DNA of 64,000 bases from UBA6176 sp032119375 (GTDB lineage: Bacteria; Verrucomicrobiota; Verrucomicrobiia; Limisphaerales; UBA9464): NCBI GenBank assembly GCA_964430505.1, contig CAYSGH010000001.1, forward strand, positions 84,450 to 148,449. Direction: 5' to 3'. The notes below the pieces were generated by a model. The model was not told where the DNA came from and did no database searches. It saw only the letters and a list, made by a program, of their open reading frames with translations. The position numbers and the translations under genes are program-made. Of the stretch, positions 1 through 8,419 are shown in pieces (position 1 is the stretch's first letter; each line of letters starts with the position of its first letter).

Positions 1-688
1 TCACGAACGCGGTGATGTCCGCCGCCAGCTCCTCGATGTGCAGCCCGGTGATGTACTCGGCCAGGTTCTCGGCGTGCGTCCCGATGTCGCCAATGCAACC
101 GGCCGCGCCCGAGCGCTTCGGGTCGGTGCGCCAGGACGCCTGCTTCTGTCCGCTGGCCTCGATGCGGGTCGCGAGCCAGCCCTGCGGATACTCCACGACC
201 ACCTTGCGGATCTTGCCGAGCTTGCCGGACCGCACGAGGTGGCGCGCCTCCTTCACCATCGGGTAGCCCGTGTAGTTGTGCGTCAGGCCGTAGAGCAGGC
301 CCGTCTTCTTCACCAACTTCTGCAACGTCACCGCCTCCTTGAGGTCAAACGTTGCCGGCTTGTCGCTCAACACATGGAACCCATGCTCCAGCGCCATCTT
401 GGCGGGCGGAAAGTGCACGTGGTTCGGCGTCACGATCGCCAGGAAATCCATGCGCTCGCCCGCCGGAAGCTTCGACTCCGCCGCAATCATCTCCTGGAAG
501 CTCCCGTAGCAACGGCCCGCCGGAAGGAACAGGTCCGCCCCCGAAGCCCGGGACTTCTCCGGGTCCGACGAAAACGCGCCGCACACGAGGTCGATCTGCT
601 GGTCCATCGCGGCCGCGATGCGATGCACCGCCCCGATGAAGGCCCCACGACCGCCGCCGACCATGCCGTAACGAATCTTTCTGCTCAT
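1..688 (-). CDS. Gfo/Idh/MocA family NAD(P)-dependent oxidoreductase (partial, C-terminus off window)
   Basis: Probable NAD(P)-dependent sugar or cyclitol dehydrogenase. The first 229 residues are visible; the frame stays open to the window edge, so the C-terminal part is missing. The N-terminal Rossmann glycine loop VGGGRGAFIG lies at residues 10-19, and the family's E/D-K-P dinucleotide-binding motif appears as D109-K110-P111. The sequence then enters the substrate domain (HNYTGYPM, later GDIGTH). The family is usually 330-400 residues. ATG at 688 is the first start and the Rossmann fold begins immediately. It is divergent from the SRP RNA and htpG. Substrate cannot be read from sequence; this family is heavily expanded in Verrucomicrobiota and Planctomycetota. 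Confidence 0.9.
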   Translation of the reverse strand, partial: MSRKIRYGMVGGGRGAFIGAVHRIAAAMDQQIDLVCGAFSSDPEKSRASGADLFLPAGRCYGSFQEMIAAESKLPAGERMDFLAIVTPNHVHFPPAKMALEHGFHVLSDKPATFDLKEAVTLQKLVKKTGLLYGLTHNYTGYPMVKEARHLVRSGKLGKIRKVVVEYPQGWLATRIEASGQKQASWRTDPKRSGAAGCIGDIGTHAENLAEYITGLHIEELAADITAFV

Positions 689-770
689 GAGAGTGCGCAG
701 TCTCTATCGCCACCCGCCCGGGCCGTCAATCGGGCGTCCCCGACGCCGCCCAACTTTCCCGGGGAAACGC

Positions 771-800
771 TTGCCGTCCCGACGCCCGGGGCCGTTTACT
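771..800 (+). promoter_or_regulatory. Candidate sigma-70-type promoter of the SRP RNA gene
   Basis: TTGCCG at 771-776 resembles a -35 box and TTTACT at 795-800 a -10 box, separated by 18 nt. The predicted start of transcription at about 805-807 coincides with the first paired base of the SRP RNA. Assigned by eye from position and consensus; no experimental support. Confidence 0.4.
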
Positions 801-804
801 CCGC

Positions 805-900
805 GTGCCAGGGTCCATGGATCGGGGGCTTGCAAACCCCGCCAGGGCAGGAATGCAGCAACGGTAGCTTGATCCCCGATTGCCGTGGGTGCCCTGGCAC
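805..900 (+). ncRNA. ffs: Small signal recognition particle RNA (4.5S-type)
   Basis: RNA component of the bacterial SRP, which pairs with Ffh to target nascent membrane proteins. The ends GTGCCAGGG (805-813) and CCCTGGCAC (892-900) are exact inverted complements, followed inward by CCATGG/CCGTGG and ATCGGGG/CCCCGAT pairing, giving one long hairpin. The apex carries the conserved SRP domain: CCGCCAGGGCA, a GGAA tetraloop closed by GCA/TGC, then GCAGCAACGGTAGC, matching the canonical small-SRP element (CAGG, GGAA, AGCA). Length of 96 nt fits the small type. No protein product is expected; apparent reading frames through it are incidental. Confidence 0.9.
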
Positions 901-963
901 TTCCCCCCCTTTCGCCCGCCCTCCGCTTCCCGCCCCCCGCTTCCCGCTTCCCCATCGCCCTCC

Positions 964-994
964 TTGACACACCCGGCCGCTGGGACACTAGAAA
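964..994 (+). promoter_or_regulatory. Candidate htpG promoter
   Basis: An exact TTGACA at 964-969 is followed by the AT-richest hexamer in this GC-rich stretch, TAGAAA at 989-994, with a long 19-nt spacer; CACTAG at 986-991 with 16 nt is an alternative. It lies 58 bp before the htpG start. No CIRCE operator is visible, so heat control, if any, is not explained by the sequence. Confidence 0.35.
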
Positions 995-1051
995 GGGCGG
1001 AGGGCGCGGCCTCCCTTCAACAAGGCGCGCCCCATCGACATCACATCGAAC

Positions 1052-2899
1052 ATGAGCCAGCAGGAAAACCACGTCTTCCAGGCCGAGATCCAGCAGGTCT
1101 TGGACATCGTCATCCATTCCCTTTACACGGACCGCGAGGTGTTCGTGCGCGAGCTGGTGTCCAACGCGGCCGACGCGTGCGAGAAGCTTCGCTTTCTCCA
1201 GGCCGGCGGAACCACCGCCGTCCATCAGCCCGACGTCGCCCCCGCCATCCGCATCGAGACCGGCAAGGACGCCGGAACGCTCACCATCGCCGACTCCGGC
1301 ATTGGGATGACGCGGGACGAGATCGTGCAGAACCTCGGGACCATCGCCCACTCCGGCACCAAGGCGTTCCTCAAGGCGCTGGCGGACGGCGCGAAGTCCG
1401 ACGCCCGCCTCATCGGCCAGTTTGGCGTGGGCTTCTACTCCGCCTTCATGGTCGCCAAGCGCGTCACCGTGTTGTCGCGGTCGCACCAGCCCGACTCGAC
1501 GGGGTGGCGCTGGAGCAGCGAGGGCGCGGGCGGCTATACCATCGAGCCCGCCGGGGACCTGCCACGCGGCACCCAGGTCATCCTCGAGCTGAAGGACGAG
1601 GCGAAGGAGTTTGCCGACAAGGCCCGTGTCGAGTCCGTCGTCCAGCGCTACTCCAACTTCGTCACGTTCCCCATCGAGGTGGATGCGTCCCGCGTGAACG
1701 GCGTCCAGGCCATCTGGGCGCGCAGCAAGAACGACGTCACCGAGGAGGAGTACAAGGCCTTCTACAAGTTCCTTGGGCACGACAACGAGGACCCGCTCTA
1801 CCGCCTTCACTTCACCGCCGACGCGCCGCTCTCCATCCAGTCCGTCTTGTTCGTGCCCAAGCACAACCTGGAGACCCTCGGCCTCACCCGCGTGGATTCC
1901 GAGGTCAACCTCCATTGCCGCAAGGTGCTCATCGAGCCGAAGGCCAAGGGGTTGTTCCCGGACTGGCTGCGGTTCCTGAAGGGCGTCGTGGATTGCGAGG
2001 ACCTGCCCCTCAACGTGTCCCGCGAGCGCATGCAGGACTCGTCGCTCCTGCGGAAGCTCAACCGCGCCCTCACGTCCAAGGTGCTGCGCTTCCTGGCAGA
2101 GGAAGCGACGAAGGACCCCGATGCCTACGCGACGTTTCACGCCGAGTACGCCCGCTTCCTGCGCGAGGGGGTCCTGTCGGACCACGAACATCGCGAGGCC
2201 CTCGCCAAGCTGCTGCGGTTCGAGTCGTCCACTCAGGAGGCCGGCAAGGCCACCAGCCTCGCCGCCTACGTCAGCCGCATGCCGGAGGCGCAAAAGGAAA
2301 TCTACTTCCTCCATGCCCCGTCCCGTGACGCCGCCCTCGCCAGCCCGCAGCACGAGGTCTTCGCCGCCCGCAACCTGGAGGTCCTCATCCTCACCGACCC
2401 CGCCGACGAGTTCGTGCTCGACCGCGTCGGCGAGTTCGAGGGCAAGAAGATCGTCGCGGCGGAAAAGGCCAGCCTTGAGGTGCCCGAGCCCGCCGCGGCG
2501 GACGGGCAACTGACGCCCGAGCAGGCCACGGGATTGGCGGAGTGGCTGAAGACCACGCTGGCGGACGCCGTGTCCGACGTCCGCGTGTCCAAGCGCCTGG
2601 CTGCCAGCCCGGTGATCGCCGTGGAGTCCGACGGCTTCATGACCGCCACGATGCGCCGGACGCTGAAGGCGATGAACCGCGACCAAAAGGAACTCCCGGG
2701 ATCAAGCCCCGACCTGGAGATCAACCCGCGCCACCCGCTGGTGTCACGGCTGGAGGGAATGCGCCACAAGGATCCGGAACTCGCCTCCCAGGCCGCCGCA
2801 CAGCTCCTGGACAACGCCCGCATGGCCGCAGGCCTCGTCGAGGACCCGCGCCCCATGATCCAGCGGATGAACCAGCTTCTCGAACGCGTCCTTGCCTGA
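1052..2899 (+). CDS. htpG: Molecular chaperone HtpG (Hsp90)
   Basis: ATP-dependent cytosolic Hsp90 chaperone, 615 residues, normal for the family. The GHKL ATPase site is intact: E34 and N38 in RELVSNAADAC, DSGIGMT, and the flexible lid with GQFGVGFYSAFMVA. Middle domain and C-terminal dimerisation domain follow without interruption; there is no eukaryotic MEEVD tail. ATG at 1052 starts the typical N-terminal beta strand. No clear Shine-Dalgarno is visible. It is transcribed away from the upstream oxidoreductase, lies 151 bp downstream of the SRP RNA, and is convergent with the ABC ATPase 38 bp after its stop. Confidence 0.98.
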   Translation: MSQQENHVFQAEIQQVLDIVIHSLYTDREVFVRELVSNAADACEKLRFLQAGGTTAVHQPDVAPAIRIETGKDAGTLTIADSGIGMTRDEIVQNLGTIAHSGTKAFLKALADGAKSDARLIGQFGVGFYSAFMVAKRVTVLSRSHQPDSTGWRWSSEGAGGYTIEPAGDLPRGTQVILELKDEAKEFADKARVESVVQRYSNFVTFPIEVDASRVNGVQAIWARSKNDVTEEEYKAFYKFLGHDNEDPLYRLHFTADAPLSIQSVLFVPKHNLETLGLTRVDSEVNLHCRKVLIEPKAKGLFPDWLRFLKGVVDCEDLPLNVSRERMQDSSLLRKLNRALTSKVLRFLAEEATKDPDAYATFHAEYARFLREGVLSDHEHREALAKLLRFESSTQEAGKATSLAAYVSRMPEAQKEIYFLHAPSRDAALASPQHEVFAARNLEVLILTDPADEFVLDRVGEFEGKKIVAAEKASLEVPEPAAADGQLTPEQATGLAEWLKTTLADAVSDVRVSKRLAASPVIAVESDGFMTATMRRTLKAMNRDQKELPGSSPDLEINPRHPLVSRLEGMRHKDPELASQAAAQLLDNARMAAGLVEDPRPMIQRMNQLLERVLA

Positions 2900-2937
2900 C
2901 GCGCCCGACGCGGCGGGGCCCGCACAAGACGGTGCGA

Positions 2938-3957
2938 TCAAGGCCCCGCGCCCGACGCCGGCTGCGTGTCGCGCTGGAACAACTGCCGGATGATGTCCTC
3001 GACTGGCACCTCCTCGATGTCGATGTCCTTCACGGGCAGTTCGTCGAGGAGGGCCTTGCACGCGGCGATAACCCGGTCGCGCTTCACCCGCAGCCGCAGC
3101 GTTCCGGGCTCGCTGTCCACGAGTTCGCCGTAGCGGGCGGGGTCGGGAAGCGACGCCGCTGCGCCCGTCGCAAGCTGGACCGTGACCACCTTGAAGTCGG
3201 CGAAACGGTCGAGGATGTCCGAGAGCCGCCCGTCGAAGAACAGGGTGCCGCGGTCGATGATGACCACGCGCTCGCACAGCTCCTGGATGTCCGCCATGTA
3301 GTGGCTCGTGAGGAGGATGGTCGTGCGCCGACGCCGGTTGTGGTCCCGCAGAAAGTCGCGGACGACCCGCTGCGACACGACGTCCAGCCCGATGGTGGGC
3401 TCGTCGAGGTACAGGACGCGGGGCTCGTGCAGGAGCGCGGCAATCAACTCGAACTTCATGCGCTCCCCGAGCGACAGCTCGCGCACGGCCGTGGCCAGCT
3501 TGGGGGCGACGCCCAGCAGCGAGGTGAGCTCGTCCAGCGTCCGCTCGAACCGCTCCTTCGGGATGGCGTAGATCTTGGCGTTGAGCTCCAGCGAGTCACG
3601 CGCCGGAAGATCCCACCACAACTGGTTCTTCTGCCCGAGCAACAAGGCGAACTGGCGCCGGTACTCGTCGCGGCGTTCCCACGGCACGCATCCCAGCACG
3701 CGGGCGGACCCGGAGGTCGGGTGAAGCAGGCCCGACAACATCTTGAGCGTCGTCGTCTTCCCCGCGCCGTTCGGGCCAAGGAAACCCACGAACTCACCCT
3801 CGCGCACCGTGAACGAAACATCCTTCACCGCGAACACCGTCTCGTGCTTGCGGTGAAACAAGCCCCGGAACGCCCCGGCTAGCCCGGGCTCCTTCTTGTC
3901 GGTCTTGAAGGCCTTCGTCAGCCCCGAGACCTCCATCACGACGGGTGAGTCGTTCAT
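2938..3957 (-). CDS. ABC transporter ATP-binding protein (ABC-2/multidrug or polysaccharide export type)
   Basis: Cytosolic ATPase subunit of an ABC transporter, 339 residues. Visible in order: Walker A GPNGAGKTT (61-69), Q-loop LLGQKNQLWWDL, signature LSLGERMK, Walker B VLYLDEPTIGLD and H-loop LTSHY. A C-terminal DUF4162-like extension of roughly 90 residues ends in a variable tail. The ATG at 3957 overlaps the TGA of the upstream kinase-MurQ gene (ATGA), which fixes the start and implies translational coupling. No permease gene follows: htpG is convergent just downstream, so the ABC-2 membrane partner must be encoded elsewhere. Substrate unknown. Confidence 0.93.
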   Translation of the reverse strand: MNDSPVVMEVSGLTKAFKTDKKEPGLAGAFRGLFHRKHETVFAVKDVSFTVREGEFVGFLGPNGAGKTTTLKMLSGLLHPTSGSARVLGCVPWERRDEYRRQFALLLGQKNQLWWDLPARDSLELNAKIYAIPKERFERTLDELTSLLGVAPKLATAVRELSLGERMKFELIAALLHEPRVLYLDEPTIGLDVVSQRVVRDFLRDHNRRRRTTILLTSHYMADIQELCERVVIIDRGTLFFDGRLSDILDRFADFKVVTVQLATGAAASLPDPARYGELVDSEPGTLRLRVKRDRVIAACKALLDELPVKDIDIEEVPVEDIIRQLFQRDTQPASGAGP

Positions 3958-5819
3958 GTGCGACGTTTCCTTCCAAGCCTGGCCAGCGCGTCCTTCACCG
4001 ACCACCGGGCCGCCTCCAACGCCGCGTCGGCTTCGTCGTGCGTCGCCCTCGAAAGCTCCATCACGATGCGTGCCGCGCGGTCGCGCAGCTTCGCGTTCGA
4101 GGGGTTCAGGTCCACCATGAGGTTCCCCACCACCTTGCCGCGCCGCACCATGGCCAGCGTCGTCAGGATGTTCAGCACCACCTTCGTCGCCGTGCCGGCC
4201 TTCAGCCGCGTGGAACCCGTCAGCACCTCCGGGCCGGTGTCGATGGCCAGCAAGACGTCGGGCGGGCCGTCCCGCAGGGGCTGGATGCCCGGGTTGAAGC
4301 ACAGCAAGGCCGTGGAGGCGCCGCGCCGACGGGCCTCATGCAGCGCTCCCCAAACAAACGGCGTCCGGCCGCTGGCGGCGATGCCCACGACCACGTCGAG
4401 TGGACCCACGCCGCGTCCCGCGATGGCGGCCGCTCCTTGGTCCGGGCTGTCCTCCGCGCCTTCCACCGCCGAATGCAACGCGGGGAACCCGCCGGCGATG
4501 ATGCCCTGAACCCATTCGGGCGGGCTCTTGAACGTGGGCGGGCACTCGCTGGCGTCGAGCACGCCCAGCCGTCCGCTCGTCCCCGCGCCCACATAGATCA
4601 ACCGTCCGCCCGCACCGAAGGCCGCCGCGACGCGCCGCACCAGCAAGGCCAGCTTGCGCGCATGGGGCCGGATCGCCCCGGCCACGCGCGATTCCTCGTC
4701 CAGCATCAAGCCCACCGCACGCTCCACGGGCATGCGGTCGAGTTCCATGGAGGCCGGGTTGCGCAGCTCCGTGGGAGAAAGCCCGCGTGAGCCCGGGATG
4801 GGGCACGTCTCATCCGCCCCGTCCGCCCCGTCCGCCCTGTCCGCCCTATCTGGCCTAGCTGGCCTATCCCCACCCGCCCTGCGCCACGCGCGCGCCCCCA
4901 TGACCACGGCTCCCCACGCAGAATCCCGCTCCAGCGGAATGACCCGTACCCGGGGCATCGCCTGGCGCACCCGGGCCGCCACGCGGCGCGCAAAACCGGC
5001 CTGTCGCAACACCACGGAACCCGCCAAAACAACATCCGCGCCCTCCTTGCAGGAGCCCAGCTTGCGGATGCAGGCCACGGCATCCTCCGCGAGGATGGCC
5101 ACGGTGTCTGCAAGCACCGCCCGCGCGACGACATCGCCCGCGGACGCGGCCTCAAACACCTCCGGCGCGAGGGCGGCGACGTCGGTCTTCGTGGCGGCCT
5201 GCATCCACGCGATGAGGTCGTTGGGCGCGTTGAGGCCCGTGGCACGCAGCGCGCGTTGGCCCAGGCGACACCAACGGCCCGAGTGATCCAAGTGATGCGC
5301 GGCGGCACGGAGCGCGCGGTGGACCACGTCGTAGGCGCTGCCGCGGTCGCCCAGCAAATGGCCCCATCCGCCCACCTTGGCCGTCCTGCCCGAGGCCGAA
5401 CGCCCGTAGCAACAGGAGCCCGTGCCGCTCAGGAGGATCACGCGATGCCGACGCGATGCCGGAAGATCCAGGTCGGCGGCGCACAGGGCGGACTCGAGAT
5501 CGTGGTCAGCCTCGGCGGGTACGCCGGGGAAAACACGGCCGAGGACGTTGAGGACACGTTGGATGTCGGCCGCGTCGCGCACGCCGGCCATGCCGACGCC
5601 CACGCCGGAAGGAGACGGGAACGTGGCGGCGATGGATCGAAAGTGGGACTCCAGCGCGTCGTCGGTGACGAGGCGGAGGTTGCAAGGCCCGGTCTCGAAT
5701 CGCGCGGGGGATCCGAGCGACCCGTCGTCCTGGGCGATGGCCCCGATGGCGACGGACCGCGTGCCGCCGCATTCGATGCCCAGGAAGAACGGGCGGGAGG
5801 AACCGGGGGTGGGGCTCAT
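3954..5819 (-). CDS. murQ: Fused BadF/BcrA-type amino-sugar kinase and N-acetylmuramic acid 6-phosphate etherase (MurQ)
   Basis: A two-domain protein of 621 residues from the ATG at 5819 (an in-frame ATG at 5849 would add 10). The N-terminal ~320 residues form an ASKHA kinase of the BadF/BadG/BcrA/BcrD class, related to GlcNAc kinase and MurK, with phosphate loop ECGGTRS and LSGTGSCCYG. The C-terminal ~270 residues are MurQ: GAGTSGRLGVLDASECPPTF and AVEGAED carry the two glutamates used by the E. coli enzyme. Inferred role: phosphorylate MurNAc/GlcNAc from wall turnover, then cleave MurNAc-6-P to GlcNAc-6-P and D-lactate. The domains are joined by a repeat-encoded (R/G)(P/A)D linker. serA lies 41 bp upstream. 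Confidence 0.93.
   Translation of the reverse strand: MSPTPGSSRPFFLGIECGGTRSVAIGAIAQDDGSLGSPARFETGPCNLRLVTDDALESHFRSIAATFPSPSGVGVGMAGVRDAADIQRVLNVLGRVFPGVPAEADHDLESALCAADLDLPASRRHRVILLSGTGSCCYGRSASGRTAKVGGWGHLLGDRGSAYDVVHRALRAAAHHLDHSGRWCRLGQRALRATGLNAPNDLIAWMQAATKTDVAALAPEVFEAASAGDVVARAVLADTVAILAEDAVACIRKLGSCKEGADVVLAGSVVLRQAGFARRVAARVRQAMPRVRVIPLERDSAWGAVVMGARAWRRAGGDRPARPDRADRADGADGADETCPIPGSRGLSPTELRNPASMELDRMPVERAVGLMLDEESRVAGAIRPHARKLALLVRRVAAAFGAGGRLIYVGAGTSGRLGVLDASECPPTFKSPPEWVQGIIAGGFPALHSAVEGAEDSPDQGAAAIAGRGVGPLDVVVGIAASGRTPFVWGALHEARRRGASTALLCFNPGIQPLRDGPPDVLLAIDTGPEVLTGSTRLKAGTATKVVLNILTTLAMVRRGKVVGNLMVDLNPSNAKLRDRAARIVMELSRATHDEADAALEAARWSVKDALARLGRKRRT
4813..4866. repeat. Six-unit 9-bp tandem repeat encoding the interdomain linker
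   Basis: Six direct copies of a 9-bp unit (TCCGCCCCG, TCCGCCCCG, TCCGCCCTG, TCCGCCCTA, TCTGGCCTA, GCTGGCCTA on the plus strand) lie inside the kinase-MurQ gene. Being a multiple of three, gain or loss of copies would keep frame. In the protein they encode the RPA/RPD/RAD/GAD string between the two catalytic domains. Confidence 0.9.
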
Positions 5820-5860
5820 GGCGATGACTTGGGCGCAGGGCCAGCGCACGGCCCCTGCCG

Positions 5861-7459
5861 TTACAGCACGACGACGCGTGCGCTGGCGATGGCGGGGTCG
5901 GCGGTGATTTCGCCAAGGCAGGCGGCGTCGGGCTTGCTGTCGAGGACCAGGACGGTGAGCGCCTGGCCACCTTGGGCGTCGCGCCCGAGGGACATGCTGG
6001 CGATGTTGACGGCGTGCCGGGCGAGGACGGTACCGAGCTTGCCGACGATGCCGGGCCGGTCCTCGTTGCGGACGAGCAACACGGTGCCCGACACGGGGAT
6101 TTCAACGGGCGTGGAGAACAGGCGAACGATGCGGGGGTTGTTGGGCGAGCCAAAGAACGTGCCGCCGGCCGACAGCAGCTTCTCGTTGCCGCGGAACAAC
6201 TGCACGTGGAGCCACTCGTTGAACGTCACGGCCTCGTCGGAGCGCTTCTCCTCGACCGCCAGCCCCAGTGCGGCAGCGGCGGAGCGGACGTTGATGTTGT
6301 TGATGTCGGACACGGCCCCGTGGCGAAGGTACCCGCTGAGGATGGCTCGGGTGATGGGGTCGGTCTGGGGCAGCTCGCGGGCGCGCCCGCCGAAGGTGAT
6401 GTGGATGCGGTCCGGCGCGCCGGGTTCAAGCTGGGCGAGGAGCGAGCCCAGCTTCTCGCCGAGCTGGAGGTAGGGCTTCACCAGCTCATAGGTCTTGGCG
6501 TCCACGCCCGGGAGGTTGACGGCGTTGCACACCTCGCCGGTGAGGAGGAAGGCGGTGAGGATCTCAGCCACCTCCAGCCCGCACTTCTCCTGAGCCTCCT
6601 CGGTCGAAGCCCCTAGATGCGGCGTCAGGATGACGTTGGGGAGGGTGCGGAAGGGATGGTCCGCCGCGAGGGGCTCGACCATGAACACGTCAAGGGCGGC
6701 CCCCGCGACGCGCCCGGACGACAGCGCCGCCACGAGGTCGGCCTCGTTCACGATCTCGCCGCGGGCGCAGTTGACGATCCGGACGCCGGGCTTCATGCGG
6801 GAGAACGCCTCCGCGTTGAGCATCCCGCGCGTCTCCGGCGTCACCGGCATGTGCACCGTGATGAAGTCCGCCTCCCGGTACACGCCGTCGGGGTCCGACG
6901 CGGACTCGAGGCCCAAGGCACGGGCGCGGGCGTCCGTGAGGAAAGGGTCGTAGGCGACGACGCGCATCCCGAAGGCCAGGGCACGCTTGGCGACCTCGGT
7001 GCCGATGCGCCCGGCGCCGAGGACACCGAGGGTCTTTCCTTGCAGCTCGGTGCCTTGGAACAGCTTTCGGTCCCACTTGCCAGCGACCATGGAGGCATGG
7101 GCGGCGGGGATCCTGCGGGCGAGGGAGCCCAGCATGAAGAAGGCGAGCTCGGCGGTGGTGACCGTGTTGCCGCCGGGGGTGTTCATGACGACGACACCGC
7201 GCTGGGTGGCGGCCGCCACGTCCACGTTGTCCACGCCCACGCCCGCCCGGCCCACGACGCGCAACCTCGGCGCGGCCTCCATGACCTTGCGGGTCACCTT
7301 GGTCTCGGAACGGACCACCATGGCCTCGACGTCGCCGAGGAGCGGGATCAGCTCCGCCTCGGGCAGGCGTTTTGAAAGGACGGTCACCCGGAACTCGGGG
7401 CGCTCCTTGAAGTATTCGATGCCGCGGGGGGAAATGGGGTCGCAGACCAAGACGTGCAT
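5861..7459 (-). CDS. serA: D-3-phosphoglycerate dehydrogenase
   Basis: First step of serine synthesis, oxidising 3-phosphoglycerate to 3-phosphohydroxypyruvate with NAD+. At 532 residues it is the long form: substrate/NAD domains, an intervening (ASB-like) domain and a C-terminal ACT domain. Visible motifs: LGAGRIGTEVAKRALAFGMRV (Rossmann), CARGEIVNEADL, PHLGASTEEAQ with the catalytic His, and EDRPGIVGKLGTVLARH in the ACT domain, where serine feedback would act. The ATG at 7459 begins the protein at its first beta strand. It is followed on the same strand by the kinase-MurQ fusion. Confidence 0.97.
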   Translation of the reverse strand: MHVLVCDPISPRGIEYFKERPEFRVTVLSKRLPEAELIPLLGDVEAMVVRSETKVTRKVMEAAPRLRVVGRAGVGVDNVDVAAATQRGVVVMNTPGGNTVTTAELAFFMLGSLARRIPAAHASMVAGKWDRKLFQGTELQGKTLGVLGAGRIGTEVAKRALAFGMRVVAYDPFLTDARARALGLESASDPDGVYREADFITVHMPVTPETRGMLNAEAFSRMKPGVRIVNCARGEIVNEADLVAALSSGRVAGAALDVFMVEPLAADHPFRTLPNVILTPHLGASTEEAQEKCGLEVAEILTAFLLTGEVCNAVNLPGVDAKTYELVKPYLQLGEKLGSLLAQLEPGAPDRIHITFGGRARELPQTDPITRAILSGYLRHGAVSDINNINVRSAAAALGLAVEEKRSDEAVTFNEWLHVQLFRGNEKLLSAGGTFFGSPNNPRIVRLFSTPVEIPVSGTVLLVRNEDRPGIVGKLGTVLARHAVNIASMSLGRDAQGGQALTVLVLDSKPDAACLGEITADPAIASARVVVL

Positions 7460-7570
7460 AAAGCGCCGGAGGCTATGGATGGCCGGGCCAGATGGTCAAC
7501 CGCGCTGCCGTCGGCGCGGGCGCGGATCGGTGTTGGCGAGAAGGGGGTGCCCTGCGCGTGTCGAGGCGCA

Positions 7571-8338
7571 TCAAGGTTCGTTTCCGGGTGCCGTGCCCTT
7601 GGTAGCCCCGGACGCCTTGACCTCGGCGTCGAGGGATGCGTCTGGGACGGGCGCGACGGCCGGCGCGGGCTTGCGGATGCCCTCCTGCAAGAGCTGGGCT
7701 CCCTTTCGGTCGGTGCCCACCACGCCGTTGCGGATGACCTCCATGCGGCGTGCGACGTAGGCGGCCTCACGCAAGGCGCGCAATTGGTCGCGCACGGCGG
7801 CGATGTCGTTGAAGCGTTGCTCCAGGGCGGCCTTTTCCGCGAGGAGGCGGCGTAGTTCCCTGCGAAGCCCCTCGCGGTCACCTTCGGAGGAGGCCAGTCG
7901 TCGCTCGGTCTCGGTGATTTGGGACTGCAACGTGCCAATGCGGCTGGTGAGGTCCTGCATCCGCCGGGCAAGGTCGTCTTTCTCGCCTTCAAGCCCCTCG
8001 ATTTGCTTCTCGCGGGCGACGATCTCCTGGCGGGCCTTTTCCATGGCAGCCTTGGCCTCGCCCTCGGTCCGGGACAATTCCGTGGCGACGAAGGCGAGCT
8101 TGTTGGAAACGAGGCCCAGCTCGGAGACGCGCCGGGCGAGGTTGGTCTCCAGCGAGGCGTTCACCTTGAGCTGCTCCTGGAGCTTCATCTCGGCGCGGAC
8201 CAGCTCCGCCGACAACTGGTCGGCCTTGGCCAGGTGCGCCTGCTTCGCCTCGGCGGCTTGCTTCCGGGTTTGGTACAGCCACGCACCGAGGCCCAAGCAG
8301 GCCGCCACCAATACAACCTGAACCACTCGCCCGTTCAT
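7571..8338 (-). CDS. Membrane-anchored coiled-coil protein of unknown function
   Basis: No enzyme family recognised. The 255-residue protein begins with one hydrophobic segment (residues ~5-20, VVQVVLVAACLGLGAWLY) acting as signal anchor, followed by about 180 residues of heptad-like charged sequence, clearly coiled coil, and a Pro/Ala-rich C-terminal tail. Topology suggests an inner-membrane protein with the coil in the periplasm. It lies downstream of the prepilin-like gene on the same strand (81 bp gap) and 111 bp before serA. Similar anchored coiled coils are frequent in Verrucomicrobiota; function not assignable. Confidence 0.8.
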   Translation of the reverse strand: MNGRVVQVVLVAACLGLGAWLYQTRKQAAEAKQAHLAKADQLSAELVRAEMKLQEQLKVNASLETNLARRVSELGLVSNKLAFVATELSRTEGEAKAAMEKARQEIVAREKQIEGLEGEKDDLARRMQDLTSRIGTLQSQITETERRLASSEGDREGLRRELRRLLAEKAALEQRFNDIAAVRDQLRALREAAYVARRMEVIRNGVVGTDRKGAQLLQEGIRKPAPAVAPVPDASLDAEVKASGATKGTAPGNEP

Positions 8339-8419
8339 GACTTCACGATTGGCGGTCTGCTTCCGTTTGCAACCTTGTTGTCAGGCCCGCCGAACCACCA
8401 TCAGCACGACATGGGACCG

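Noticed and set aside
704..2686. 660-residue minus-strand open frame antisense to htpG and the SRP RNA
   Set aside because: It mirrors the htpG coding frame, has composition typical of antisense GC-rich frames and shows no domain; htpG on the plus strand is unambiguous.
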